A stretch of DNA of 64,000 bases from Cryobacterium sp. SO1. GTDB lineage: Bacteria; Actinomycetota; Actinomycetes; Actinomycetales; Microbacteriaceae. Positions 1 through 7,762 of the stretch are shown piece after piece. Each line of letters begins with the position of its first letter. The first letter of the stretch is position 1. Position numbers and translations under genes: made by a program. The notes under the pieces were generated by a model that was not told the DNA's origin, did no database searches, and saw nothing but the letters and a program-made list of their open reading frames with translations. Location of the stretch: the NCBI RefSeq assembly GCF_004210215.2, contig NZ_CP067394.1:62001-126000 (forward strand). Reading direction: 5' to 3'.

Positions 1-1560
1 GCTCTGGGCGGCGGCGAGCACGGCGCCGCTCCGCACGGAGGCGGCGACGGACTCGATCTCGGGGGAGAGGAACCGGTCGGGGCCGGGACCGGCGACCTCG
101 CGTCGCACCTCGGCGAGCACCGCGCCGGTGGCGGGGCCGGGCTTCAGGGGTGCGCGCAGGTCGAGGGCACGGCCGGCGGTCATGACCTCGATGCCGAGCA
201 CCCGGGCGAGGCCGTCGATGCCGGTGCGGAGCTTGCGGGCGGCGTGCCAGCCCATCGAAACGTGGTCCTCCTGCATGGCCGAGGACGGGATCGAGTCGAC
301 CGAGGCGGGCACCGCGAGGCGCTTGAGCTCGGAGACGATGCCCGCGGCGGTGTACTGGGCGATCATCAGGCCGGAGTCGACCCCCACATCGTGGGCGAGG
401 AACGCGGGCAGGCCGTTGCTGCGGGCCGGGTCGAGCATCCGGTCGGTGCGGCGCTCGGACATGCTCGCGACGTCGGCCACGGCGATGGCGAGGAAGTCGA
501 GCACGTAGGCGACCGGGGCGCCGTGGCAGTTGCCGTTGGATTCGACGCGGCCGTTGATCGTGACGACGGGATTGTCGATGGCGCTGGCCAGCTCACGCTC
601 GGCGATACGGCTCGCGTGGTCTATCGTGTCGCGGGCGGCGCCGTGCACCTGCGGGGCGCAGCGCAGCGAGTAGGCGTCCTGCACCCGGGTGCATTCCGGG
701 GTCTTGTGGCTGGCCACGATGGGGGAGCCGGCGAGCAGGTGGCGGAGGTTGGCGGCGGAGGCCTGCTGGCCCAGCTGTGGGCGGAGGCCGGCGAGGTCGG
801 CGGCGAAGGTGGCATCCGTGCCGAGCAGTGCCTCGATGCTCATCGCGGCGGCGATGTCGGCGGTGGCGAGCAGGGTGTGCAGGTCGTGCAGGGCCAGGCT
901 GAGCTGGCCGAGCATGCCGTCGGTGCCGTTGATGAGGGCAAGGCCCTCCTTCTCGGCCAGCAGCACCGGTTCGAGGCCGGCGGCCGCCAGGGCGTCTGCA
1001 GCGGACAGCTCGGTGCCGGCGGCATCGCGCACGGTGCCCTCGCCCATCAGCGCCAGGGCGCAGTGGGCCAGCGGGGCCAGGTCGCCCGAGCAGCCGAGCG
1101 AGCCGTACTCGCGCACGATCGGCGTGATGCCGGCGTTGAGCAGGCCGGCATAGGCCTCGGCGGTCGACAGGCGGATGCCGGTGCGGCCGGTGAGCAGGGT
1201 GGATAGGCGCAGCAGCATCAGCGCGCGCACGGTCTCCCGCTCCACCTCGGCGCCGGAACCGGCCGCGTGCGAGCGCACCAGGCTCTGCTGCAGCCGGGTG
1301 CGGTCGGCCGACGTGATGAAGGTGGTGGCCAGGGCGCCGAACCCGGTGGAGATGCCGTAGTGCGGGGCCGCGTCGGTGGCGAGCACCTCGATGGTGGCGC
1401 GGCTGGCGGCCACGGCGGCGCGGGCGTCCTCGCCGAGGTGCACCGGGGCGTCGTGGCGGGCGACGGCGACGACATCCGCCACCGAGACCGGGCCGGTGCC
1501 CACGGTGACGGGGGCCGGAGCGGTTCTGACGGTGGGCGGGACGGTGTCGGCGGTGTGCAT
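1..1560 (-). CDS. hutH: Histidine ammonia-lyase, 3' end cut by window edge
   Basis: Deaminates L-histidine to trans-urocanate, the first step of histidine degradation, in the cytoplasm. Reading leftward from an ATG at 1560, the frame stays open for 520 codons to the window edge, so only a few C-terminal residues can be missing (family length about 510-520). The MIO cofactor motif is GSLGCSGDLAPLAH (DNA near 1075-1115), with Cys-Ser-Gly forming the cyclised group instead of the commoner Ala-Ser-Gly; as far as I recall this variant also occurs in other actinobacterial HutH. The active-site motif ESNGNCHGAP follows (near 515-545). The start is uncertain: an AGGAG lies almost against the ATG and another about 12 bp upstream, but the N-terminus (HTADTVPP...) fits the family. 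The gene is divergent from the DinB-like gene at 1767, and a perfect palindrome lies in its upstream region. Confidence 0.95.
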   Translation of the reverse strand, partial: MHTADTVPPTVRTAPAPVTVGTGPVSVADVVAVARHDAPVHLGEDARAAVAASRATIEVLATDAAPHYGISTGFGALATTFITSADRTRLQQSLVRSHAAGSGAEVERETVRALMLLRLSTLLTGRTGIRLSTAEAYAGLLNAGITPIVREYGSLGCSGDLAPLAHCALALMGEGTVRDAAGTELSAADALAAAGLEPVLLAEKEGLALINGTDGMLGQLSLALHDLHTLLATADIAAAMSIEALLGTDATFAADLAGLRPQLGQQASAANLRHLLAGSPIVASHKTPECTRVQDAYSLRCAPQVHGAARDTIDHASRIAERELASAIDNPVVTINGRVESNGNCHGAPVAYVLDFLAIAVADVASMSERRTDRMLDPARSNGLPAFLAHDVGVDSGLMIAQYTAAGIVSELKRLAVPASVDSIPSSAMQEDHVSMGWHAARKLRTGIDGLARVLGIEVMTAGRALDLRAPLKPGPATGAVLAEVRREVAGPGPDRFLSPEIESVAASVRSGAVLAAAQS

Positions 1561-1612
1561 GCTCCTATCTGACTCCTGCACGGCCTCCGCCGCAGCGGCT
1601 TTCTCCCGGTTC

Positions 1613-1632
1613 GTGTCTCGTATACGAGACAC
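1613..1632. promoter_or_regulatory. 20-bp perfect palindrome, candidate operator of hutH
   Basis: GTGTCTCGTATACGAGACAC is a perfect 20-bp inverted repeat with no spacer, 53 bp upstream of the hutH start codon, in the divergent spacer between hutH and the gene at 1767. Its size and symmetry fit a dimeric repressor such as a GntR/HutC-type or IclR-type regulator of histidine utilisation. No regulator gene for it lies in the window, so the identity of the binding protein is inference. Confidence 0.65.
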
Positions 1633-1657
1633 ACGCCGCCATCGCCTTCGACCCGCG

Positions 1658-1712
1658 TGCACAACTCCTGCAATTTTGGCCCGAATCGGGAAGAATTGGA
1701 GGAGCAGGCGGG
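1658..1712. repeat. Dispersed palindrome family C, copy 1
   Basis: An imperfect inverted repeat whose left arm (GCACAACTCCTGCAATTTT, from 1658) matches 17 of 19 positions of the left arm of the element at 54919. The right arm is GAATTGGAGGAG. It lies in the hutH/DinB spacer. Its sequence relation to the distant copy suggests a dispersed structured repeat and not a site specific to this locus. Confidence 0.55.
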
Positions 1713-1766
1713 GTTAGGGTGGGCGGACGGTGGCGGGTTTGGCCGCCTCGACACTGGAGGTACCGA

Positions 1767-2282
1767 ATGCTCTCAACCGACCTGATGACGGATGCCTTCG
1801 GCCGGGTGCAGGAGGCGGTGCACGCCGTGCTGGTCGGCGCCGGGTCCGATCTGCTCGAGTTCCGTGTCGACCCAGAGGCCAACACCATCGCCTGGCTGGT
1901 CTGGCACCTCACCCGCGTACAGGACGACCATGTCTCCGACCTCATGGACGAGCCGCAGGTCTGGACGGCCGGAGGCTGGCAGAAACGCTTCAATCTTCCC
2001 TTCGCCGCCGGTGCCACGGGGTACCGGCAGAGCGCCGGCGAGGTCGCGGCCGTGCGGGCCGGCGCCGACCTGCTGCGCGGCTACTTCGACGCGGTGCACG
2101 AGCGCACGATCGCGTACCTGGGCACGCTGCGCGAGGACGACTTCAGCCGCGTGGTCGACACCCGCTGGACGCCGCCGGTGACCGTGGCCGTGCGGCTGGT
2201 CAGCGTGATCGGCGACGACCTCGAGCACGCCGGCCAGGCCGCGTTCGTGCGCGGGCTGGCGATACGGGCCGGCCCGCACTGA
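1767..2282 (+). CDS. DinB-like / DUF664 four-helix protein
   Basis: A 171-residue protein of the DinB/YfiT/DUF664 metal-binding four-helix-bundle fold, a superfamily that includes mycothiol- and bacillithiol-dependent transferases. Visible hallmarks are WLVWHLTRVQDDHV (about residues 47-60) and DDLEHAGQAA near the C-terminus, which supply the usual scattered metal-ligand histidines. The ATG at 1767 is chosen over an upstream in-frame ATG (1719) because GGAGG sits 6 bp before it and the upstream extension overlaps the family C palindrome. The exact substrate is unknown. In an actinobacterium, a mycothiol-dependent transferase or detoxification role is plausible but unproven. Confidence 0.8.
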   Translation: MLSTDLMTDAFGRVQEAVHAVLVGAGSDLLEFRVDPEANTIAWLVWHLTRVQDDHVSDLMDEPQVWTAGGWQKRFNLPFAAGATGYRQSAGEVAAVRAGADLLRGYFDAVHERTIAYLGTLREDDFSRVVDTRWTPPVTVAVRLVSVIGDDLEHAGQAAFVRGLAIRAGPH

Positions 2283-2322
2283 GCCGCCTCGGACATGGCC
2301 GGCACGTAATCGGGTCCACGTT

Positions 2323-2383
2323 CCGCGAAAGCGGCCGTGTGGTTGCCTCGGTGCGCTGTGGTGACCGTTGCCCCGCTCTCGCG
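2323..2383. repeat. Dispersed palindrome family E, copy 1
   Basis: A 61-bp element beginning CCGCGAAAGCGGCCGTGTGG and ending GCTCTCGCG. Its first 36 bp match the reverse complement of the element at 59099-59159 with only two differences, and both are exactly 61 bp. It lies 40 bp downstream of the DinB-like gene stop. It is intergenic and palindromic at the outer ends, so it is best read as a member of a dispersed repeat family. Confidence 0.75.
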
Positions 2384-2476
2384 AGCGGGCGGTCCGGGCG
2401 AGAGCCACGGGCGGGGCGGGCTCGCGCGACCGACGCCCGGCTAGGCTCGGGGCAGTACCTCGACCCTGGAGAGCCT

Positions 2477-3106
2477 GTGGCCCACTCGTATCCGCTGTAT
2501 GTCAATGTGCTGGCACAGTGCTTCTGCTGCCAGTCGCTGCAGCCGTTCCACTTCACCTCGGCGACCGATCAGGTGGTCTGCACGCACTGCCTGCGTCACC
2601 TCGGTGCAGAGAAGGCCGAGCAGCGCGACACCGACCACATCAAGCTCTGGCTCGGGCAGTTCGCCGCGCAGCAGGAGACCCTGCACGAGCTCGAGGCCAC
2701 GAGCACCGCCACCATCGCCGAGCGTGACGCCGAGATCACCGCACTGGACGCCCAGGTCGCCGAGTTGACCGGCATCGTGGCCGGCCGCTTCGACCGCGGC
2801 CCCGACGCCGGGCTGCGTGGCCTGCTCGAGACCGAGGTGCTCAAGCGTGCCGAGCGCAAGGCCGAGCTGGGCCAGCGCCGCACGGATGCCGCGATGGCCG
2901 TGCTCTGGCAGATCGGCCGGCTGCACACCGTGACCCCGGCCGACCCGCAACGCTGCGGATGCGGCAACTCGGTCGCCGCCTGCCCCGAGACCCGTGCCCT
3001 GGGTCCGGTGCGCCAGGCGCTGGGCGACTGGGAAGCGAAGAACCTCAAGCTCCACGCCGCCGGCCAGCGCCACGCCCTGCCGCCCCGGCATCCAGAGTTG
3101 TCTTGA
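2477..3106 (+). CDS. Uncharacterised zinc-ribbon / coiled-coil protein
   Basis: A 209-residue protein starting at a GTG (2477) with GGAG about 5 bp upstream. The N-terminus holds a CxxC pair (CFCCQSL) followed by CTHC about 20 residues later, which together look like a four-cysteine zinc ribbon. Residues about 45-150 are charged and helix-rich (HELEAT, ERDAEITALDAQVAEL), consistent with a coiled coil. A second Cys group (RCGCGNSVAACPE) sits near residue 165-175. No catalytic motif is recognised. It resembles small actinobacterial zinc-ribbon scaffolds or DNA/RNA-associated proteins, but no family is assigned. It stands alone between two clusters of intergenic palindromes. Confidence 0.7.
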   Translation: MAHSYPLYVNVLAQCFCCQSLQPFHFTSATDQVVCTHCLRHLGAEKAEQRDTDHIKLWLGQFAAQQETLHELEATSTATIAERDAEITALDAQVAELTGIVAGRFDRGPDAGLRGLLETEVLKRAERKAELGQRRTDAAMAVLWQIGRLHTVTPADPQRCGCGNSVAACPETRALGPVRQALGDWEAKNLKLHAAGQRHALPPRHPELS

Positions 3107-3151
3107 CGATCGCTCCCGGCCACAGGCCACACCCGCCCTGGCTGGCGCAGA

Positions 3152-3329
3152 CCAGAGTCGCCCATTCTCGCTAGTGCGGGAGGGCCGCGAACCAGCTAAA
3201 AAGGGCGAGTCTGGGTTTCTGTGTGCGGGGGGCTGGCTGGCGCAGACCAGAGTCGCCCACTTTGGCTGGTGAGGCAGCGCCAGGACTATCGAGAATGGGC
3301 GAGTCTGGGTGGCGGATGGGCGAGTCTGG
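3152..3329. repeat. Dispersed palindrome family F, two full copies and one half
   Basis: Two tandem imperfect palindromes, at 3152-3214 and 3247-3308, each open with CCAGAGTCGCCCA and close with GGGCGAGTCTGG. A further half-site (TGGGCGAGTCTGG) lies at 3317-3329. The preceding 8 bp (GGCGCAGA) are also repeated before both copies. The arm AGTCGCCCATTCTCGCTAGT recurs with two differences at 33318-33337. The array fills the spacer between the convergent genes ending at 3106 and 3352 and may act as a bidirectional terminator. Confidence 0.7.
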
Positions 3330-3351
3330 AACAGTGGGGTGTCGGGCGGGG

Positions 3352-3930
3352 CTAGGGAGTGGGGCGGGCTACCGAGGACTGGCCGGGGTCGCGGGCGCCC
3401 AGGGCCGAGGAGCCGGGGCTCGGCGTGAGACCCAGGCGGCGCACGATCTCGGCGGCCTCCTCGGCGGGCTTCCGGCCGGCGTGGATCGTGATCGCGTTCT
3501 CGTCGGGCTCCGGCGGCTCGAGCGCATCCACCTGCGAGTCCAGCAGCGAGGTGGGCATGTAGTGGTCGTGCCGGGTGGCCAGCCGCCGTCCGATCAGGTC
3601 TTTCGAGCCGGTCAGGTGCACGAAGGTCACGTTGTGCTCGCGCAGCACGTCCCGGTAGCGACGCTTGAGCGCCGAGCAGGTGATGATGCCGGGCACGCCC
3701 GCCATGGTGTGCTCGATGATCCACGAGGAGATGGTGTCGAGCCACGGCGCGCGGTCTTCATCGTTGAGAGGCTGACCGGAGGACATCTTGTCGATGTTCT
3801 CTTGCGGGTGCAGGTCGTCGCCCTCTTCGAGGTCCCAGCCGAGCTGGCCGGCGAGGATGCCCGCCACGGTGGACTTGCCGGAGCCGGAGATGCCCATGAT
3901 CACGAGCACGGGTTGCTGATTCTCGAACAC
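3352..3930 (-). CDS. gntK: Gluconokinase
   Basis: Phosphorylates gluconate to 6-phosphogluconate using ATP, feeding the pentose-phosphate pathway. It has 192 residues, slightly longer than the usual 170-180 because of a C-terminal tail. The Walker A loop GISGSGKST is at residues 13-21, followed by the family signature GDDLHPQENIDKMSSGQPL and by CSALKRRYRD. The GTG start at 3930 is 2 bp after the permease stop (3933-3935), so the gene is translationally coupled to gntP. No strong ribosome-binding site is visible in the junction. The longer open frame upstream in this phase is a shadow of gntP. Confidence 0.93.
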   Translation of the reverse strand: MFENQQPVLVIMGISGSGKSTVAGILAGQLGWDLEEGDDLHPQENIDKMSSGQPLNDEDRAPWLDTISSWIIEHTMAGVPGIITCSALKRRYRDVLREHNVTFVHLTGSKDLIGRRLATRHDHYMPTSLLDSQVDALEPPEPDENAITIHAGRKPAEEAAEIVRRLGLTPSPGSSALGARDPGQSSVARPTP

Positions 3931-3932
3931 GG

Positions 3933-5327
3933 CTAGATCACCACGTTCAGGAGGAGGACCCCGGCCAGGCCGGTGATGGAGATGAGGCACTCCATGACCG
4001 TCCAGGTCTTCAGGGTCTGCGGAACGCTGGTGCCGAGGTACTCCTTCACCAGCCAGAAGCCCGCGTCGTTGACGTGCGAGAGGAACAGCGAACCGGCGCC
4101 GATGGCCAGAACCATGAGCGAGACATCCGTGGCGCCGAGGCTGGCGGCGACCGGCGCGAGGATGCCCGCGGCCGTCACGGTGGCGACGGTGGCCGACCCG
4201 GTGGCCACGCGCACCAGCGCGGAAACGACCCACGCCAGCAGCAGTACCGAGACGCTCGAGCCGTTGACGGCGTCGGCGATGACGGTGCCGATTCCGGTGT
4301 CGATGAGCACCTGCTTGAAGCCACCGCCGGCGCCGACGATGAGCAGGATGCCGGCGATCGGGGGCAGCGAGTCGGCGAGCGACTTCGACACGGCGGCACG
4401 GTCCATGCCGCCACCACGACCGAAGACGATCATGGCGTAGAGCACGGCGATCCCCAGCGCGATCATCGGGGTGCCGAGGAAGTCCAGGGTGGCGTTGAGC
4501 GGGTCGGTGGAGCCGGGGTTGATGGCGTCGGCGATCGAGCGGGCGAGCATCAGCACGACCGGCAGCAGGATGCCCGAGACGGTGGCGATGAAGCTCGGCC
4601 GCTTGATGTTCTCCTCGAGGCCCTGGTCGGCGGCGGTGATGAACATTTCGGGTACCGGCACCTTGACCCAGCGGGCCGCGAACTTGCTGAACAGCGGGCC
4701 GGCGATGATCACGGTGGGGATGGCGATGAGCACGCCGATGGCCAGGGTGAGGCCGAGGTTTGCGTTCAGGGTGGTGACGGCCACGAGAGGGCCGGGATGC
4801 GGCGGCACCAGGCCGTGCATGACGGACAGGCCGGCCAGGGCCGGGATGGCGATGCGGATGAGCGACTGGCCACTGCGCCGGGCGACGAGGATGATGACGG
4901 GGATGAGCAGCACCAGGCCGACCTCGAAGAACATCGGCAGGCCGATCAGGCCACCGATGAGCGCCATGGTCCACGGCAAGGTGCGCACGCTGGAGCGGCT
5001 CACGAGTGCGTCGACGATGCGGTCGGCTCCGCCGGAGTCGGCCAGCAGCTTGCCGAACATGGCGCCGAAGCCCACCAGCACACCCACGCCGGCCATGGTG
5101 GAGCCGAAGCCGGCGCCGAAGCTGGTGACCGCGGCGTTGGGGGCCATGCCGGCGCCCACACCCACGCCGACGGCGCCGATGGAGAGAGCCAGGAAGGGAT
5201 GTACCTTGAGCCACGTGATCAGCACGATGATCACGGCGACGCCGATGGTCGCCGCGAGGATGAGTTGGAGAGTGCTGCCGGCGGGAACCACTGGTTCCAC
5301 TGCCTGAATCGCGCGGGTCACATTCAT
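3933..5327 (-). CDS. gntP: Gluconate:H+ symporter, GntP family
   Basis: A 464-residue integral membrane permease with about 12-14 hydrophobic segments along its whole length. Recognisable GntP-family stretches include GAGFGSTMAGVGVLVGFGAM near residue 70-90, LIGLPMFFEVG near 128-138, and the conserved HGLVPPHPGPL near 170-180. It imports gluconate or a related sugar acid. It is the first gene of a two-gene operon with gntK, and a FadR-type regulator is transcribed divergently with a strong palindrome in between, so induction by the substrate or its phosphate is likely (inference). The full-length match and the neighbouring kinase make the substrate assignment fairly safe. Confidence 0.93.
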   Translation of the reverse strand: MNVTRAIQAVEPVVPAGSTLQLILAATIGVAVIIVLITWLKVHPFLALSIGAVGVGVGAGMAPNAAVTSFGAGFGSTMAGVGVLVGFGAMFGKLLADSGGADRIVDALVSRSSVRTLPWTMALIGGLIGLPMFFEVGLVLLIPVIILVARRSGQSLIRIAIPALAGLSVMHGLVPPHPGPLVAVTTLNANLGLTLAIGVLIAIPTVIIAGPLFSKFAARWVKVPVPEMFITAADQGLEENIKRPSFIATVSGILLPVVLMLARSIADAINPGSTDPLNATLDFLGTPMIALGIAVLYAMIVFGRGGGMDRAAVSKSLADSLPPIAGILLIVGAGGGFKQVLIDTGIGTVIADAVNGSSVSVLLLAWVVSALVRVATGSATVATVTAAGILAPVAASLGATDVSLMVLAIGAGSLFLSHVNDAGFWLVKEYLGTSVPQTLKTWTVMECLISITGLAGVLLLNVVI

Positions 5328-5435
5328 CTCGAGAATCCGTTCCGAGGTCGCGTCCCTGCGACCTCTTCGTCATGTGGTGAGCACGCAGGTCCCCCTCACG
5401 GCGCGGGATGCGGCATAGTGAAGGAGGAAGTACGT

Positions 5436-5462
5436 AATCTGATTAATCTGATTAATCGGATT
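5436..5462. promoter_or_regulatory. 27-bp inverted repeat, candidate GntR-family operator
   Basis: AATCTGATTAAT and ATTAATCGGATT (one mismatch between arms) flank a central CTG at 5436-5462. This AT-rich palindrome stands out in an otherwise GC-rich spacer between gntP (start 5327) and the FadR-type regulator (start 5576). It probably binds the adjacent regulator and controls both directions. The two overlapping CTGATTAAT repeats within it could also bind two dimers. Confidence 0.65.
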
Positions 5463-5575
5463 TATGAAGTGTTACACAACAACGGTGATGTGGTCAACAA
5501 CACCGAAACGGCGGCCCGCGACGACGCCGGTTGAAGCGGATCGGTGCGACGGGGTCGCCCCGAGGGAGTGAGGGT

Positions 5576-6322
5576 GTGAAAGTGACTGCAGTGGGCGGCG
5601 AAACCTGGCGGGACCGGGGATTGCACGCACGGGTGGTGAACGCGCTCGGTCAGGAGATCGTCGACGGCACGTATGCGCCCGGCGACATCCTCAATCTCGA
5701 CCGGCTGAGCGAACGCTTTGCCGTGTCGCGCTCCGTGCTGCGGGAGGCCCTGCGGGTGTTGCAGTCGGTGGGCATGGTGGAGCCGCGCCAGCGGGTGGGC
5801 ACCCAGGTGCTGGCCAGGCGGTCGTGGGACCTGTTCAGCCCCCAGATCATCCAGTGGCGCGGCCAGGGCGACTACTTCGCCCAGATGCGCGAGATGCTCG
5901 AGCTGCGCCTGGGCATCGAACCCGTGGCCGCGCGGCTGAGCGCCCGCCTGATGACCGCCGAGGAACGGGAGGCCGTGGCCAAGGCCGCAGCCGCCATGGT
6001 GCAGGCCGACCGAGCCCAGGACGGCCGGCGCTACCTTGAGGCCGATGTCGAGTTCCACACCCTGATCCTGCAAGGCGCCGGCAACGCCGTGATGGGCCAC
6101 TTCGCGAGCACCGTGGCCGCCCTGTTGCGCACCCGGGAGCAGGAGAAGCGCTTCACGATCACCGACTACACCCCGGCATCCGCGCATCGGCACAACGACC
6201 TGGCCGAGGCCATCGTGGCGGGCGACGAGGATGCCGCGTACGCCTCGGCGTATGCCACCATCGAGGCCACCCTCACCGAGTTCGTGCAGGAGTCGGCCGA
6301 CGCGACCAGCAGCGCAGGCTAA
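5576..6322 (+). CDS. GntR-family regulator, FadR subfamily (gluconate locus)
   Basis: A 248-residue transcription factor. The N-terminal winged helix carries the GntR signature (LSERFAVSRSVLREALRVLQ, residues about 44-63), and the C-terminal all-helical FCD domain (MLELRLGIEP, DVEFHTLILQGAGN, HRHNDLAEAI) has conserved Asp/His residues that often bind a metal and an organic acid. The GTG at 5576 is preferred over an in-frame ATG at 5531 because GAGGGAG lies 7 bp upstream of it. Transcribed divergently from gntP-gntK, it is the obvious local repressor, with gluconate or 6-phosphogluconate the likely effector (inference). Confidence 0.9.
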   Translation: MKVTAVGGETWRDRGLHARVVNALGQEIVDGTYAPGDILNLDRLSERFAVSRSVLREALRVLQSVGMVEPRQRVGTQVLARRSWDLFSPQIIQWRGQGDYFAQMREMLELRLGIEPVAARLSARLMTAEEREAVAKAAAAMVQADRAQDGRRYLEADVEFHTLILQGAGNAVMGHFASTVAALLRTREQEKRFTITDYTPASAHRHNDLAEAIVAGDEDAAYASAYATIEATLTEFVQESADATSSAG

Positions 6323-6346
6323 CCTGCGAAGCGGCGCTGGCGCCGC

Positions 6347-7633
6347 TCAGAGCCGGGCGAGCCGGTCGATGTCCTCGAGAAACTCGGCGGCCACCTGCGC
6401 CGAGACCGTGGTGCGGGTGCCGCGGATGCCGGCCAGATAGTCCGAGGTACCCGGCCCACCGGGCGCGGACTCGTCGGCGCCCGCGGAGAGGGCGTCTTCC
6501 AGCGCCTGCTGGGAGGCCCGTCGGGCGGCGTACTCGATGTCGGCGGGGGAGAACCCGTCGCTGGCCGCGACCAGCGCGGCGAGGTCGACGGTGCCGGTCA
6601 CGGCGGCGGGAAGGTAGCGCTCCCAAATTGCGTGCCGGGCCTCGGCATCCGGCAGCCCGATCGGCACGACGTAGTCGAACCGGCCGTGCCGCAGGAACGC
6701 CGAGTCGAGGGTGCGGATGAAGTTGGTGGCGCAGACCAGCAGTCGCCCGGGCCGCTCGCGGAAGGCCGGGATGAGCTTGAGTAGCTCGTTGGTCACGCCC
6801 TGCAGCGGTGAGGGCGGTTCGCCGCCGCGCTGGGCGGCGATCTCCTCGACCTCGTCGATGAAAACCACCGCGTGATCGAGGTCATCGATCTTGCCGAAGG
6901 TTCCCCGCAGCGCGCCCGCCAGACCCTGCGGGTCCGTCGCCAGCCGGGACGGGAACACCTCCACGAACGGCCAGTCCAGCCGGGAGGCGATGGCCTTGGC
7001 GAAGGTGGTCTTGCCGGTGCCGGGCGGGCCGAAGAGCACCACGGCCTTTGGTGGTACGACGCCGTACCTGTCGGCCATCTCCGGCCGGGCCAGGGGCATC
7101 ACCAGCCGCCGCTCGAGCATCTCCTTCTCCCGCACCATACCGCCGACGCCCGCCCACAGGTCGCGCGGCAGGATGCGCCCGCCGAGGTCGGCCAGAGCCC
7201 GAATCTCCTGGCCCTGCACGGGGATGCGGCGCTCGAAGTAGCTGAGGTGGTTCTTGATCTCGAAGCCGCGGTTGAGGAACGCGTCCACCCGGGTGGCGGT
7301 CTCCGGCATGAGCGCGGAGAGTTTCGTCAGCGCGTGCGGCGCCATCCGCTTTTCGAGGGCGGCCAACAGGGCGGAGCCTATGCCGTGGCTTTGCCACGGT
7401 TTGGTCGTGGCGAGGAACACGACCCAGCCCTGAGCGTGGGCGGCCCGGCCGACCGCGGCCCCGACCACCTCGTCGCCGTGCACGGCCACGACCGCGTCGT
7501 CCTTCTGGCAGGAGGCGAGCACCTCCGACAGCCCATAGACCGGGTCGGTGCTCGACGCGGTCACCTCCTCCCAGAGGCGCAGGATGCCGTCGAGGTCGTC
7601 GGTGTGAAAGTCACGGATGCGCCACTGAGTCAT
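6347..7633 (-). CDS. GNAT acetyltransferase - AAA+ ATPase fusion
   Basis: A 428-residue two-domain protein. Residues about 1-135 form a GNAT fold with the acetyl-CoA loop WQSHGIGSALLAALE (80-94). Residues about 160-425 form an AAA+ ATPase with Walker A GPPGTGKTT (202-210), Walker B VVFIDE (256-261), sensor-1-like LLVCATN and the arginine-finger context LRHGRFD. The AAA part resembles the FtsH/ClpX/Vps4-like classical clade (HGRFDYVVPIGLPD). The ATG at 7633 follows GAGGGAG by 5 bp; the longer frame from 7660 has no such site. Function is unknown. A remodelling or ATP-dependent acetylation module is conceivable. It is flanked by palindrome A1 upstream. Confidence 0.85.
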   Translation of the reverse strand: MTQWRIRDFHTDDLDGILRLWEEVTASSTDPVYGLSEVLASCQKDDAVVAVHGDEVVGAAVGRAAHAQGWVVFLATTKPWQSHGIGSALLAALEKRMAPHALTKLSALMPETATRVDAFLNRGFEIKNHLSYFERRIPVQGQEIRALADLGGRILPRDLWAGVGGMVREKEMLERRLVMPLARPEMADRYGVVPPKAVVLFGPPGTGKTTFAKAIASRLDWPFVEVFPSRLATDPQGLAGALRGTFGKIDDLDHAVVFIDEVEEIAAQRGGEPPSPLQGVTNELLKLIPAFRERPGRLLVCATNFIRTLDSAFLRHGRFDYVVPIGLPDAEARHAIWERYLPAAVTGTVDLAALVAASDGFSPADIEYAARRASQQALEDALSAGADESAPGGPGTSDYLAGIRGTRTTVSAQVAAEFLEDIDRLARL

Positions 7634-7685
7634 CGGTCTCCCTCGGGGGTCTGCGGCCACTATGCCACCCGAGACCCTTTTCCTC

Positions 7686-7748
7686 CCGCGAACCGTGAGT
7701 AAAGCACCGAAAATTCGTGATCTTCGGGGCTTTTCTCACGGTTCGCGG
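7686..7748. repeat. Dispersed palindrome family A, copy 1
   Basis: A 63-bp imperfect palindrome: CCGCGAACCGTGAG ... CTCACGGTTCGCGG, with an inner AAAGCACCGAAAA / TTCGGGGCTTTT hairpin. It lies 14 bp past the stop of the thioredoxin-like gene (7763). The inner hairpin followed by TTTT on the plus strand and AAAGC on the other could act as a terminator. Three further copies lie at 27088, 32643 and 38327. Confidence 0.8.
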
Positions 7749-7762
7749 ATGGGCGGGGCGGG

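Noticed and set aside
244..1206. Long plus-strand open frames across the hutH region
   Set aside because: They are high-GC shadow frames opposite hutH; the minus strand shows clear HutH motifs.
3352..5373. A 673-residue minus-strand frame covering gntP and gntK
   Set aside because: Only its last 192 codons encode gluconokinase; the rest is Arg/His-rich shadow sequence of gntP.
4074..5534. A 486-residue plus-strand frame across gntP, including VKEEVRNLINLINRIYEVLH at its end
   Set aside because: It is His/Gly/Asp-rich shadow sequence; the coding-looking end coincides with the AT-rich operator and has no conserved features.
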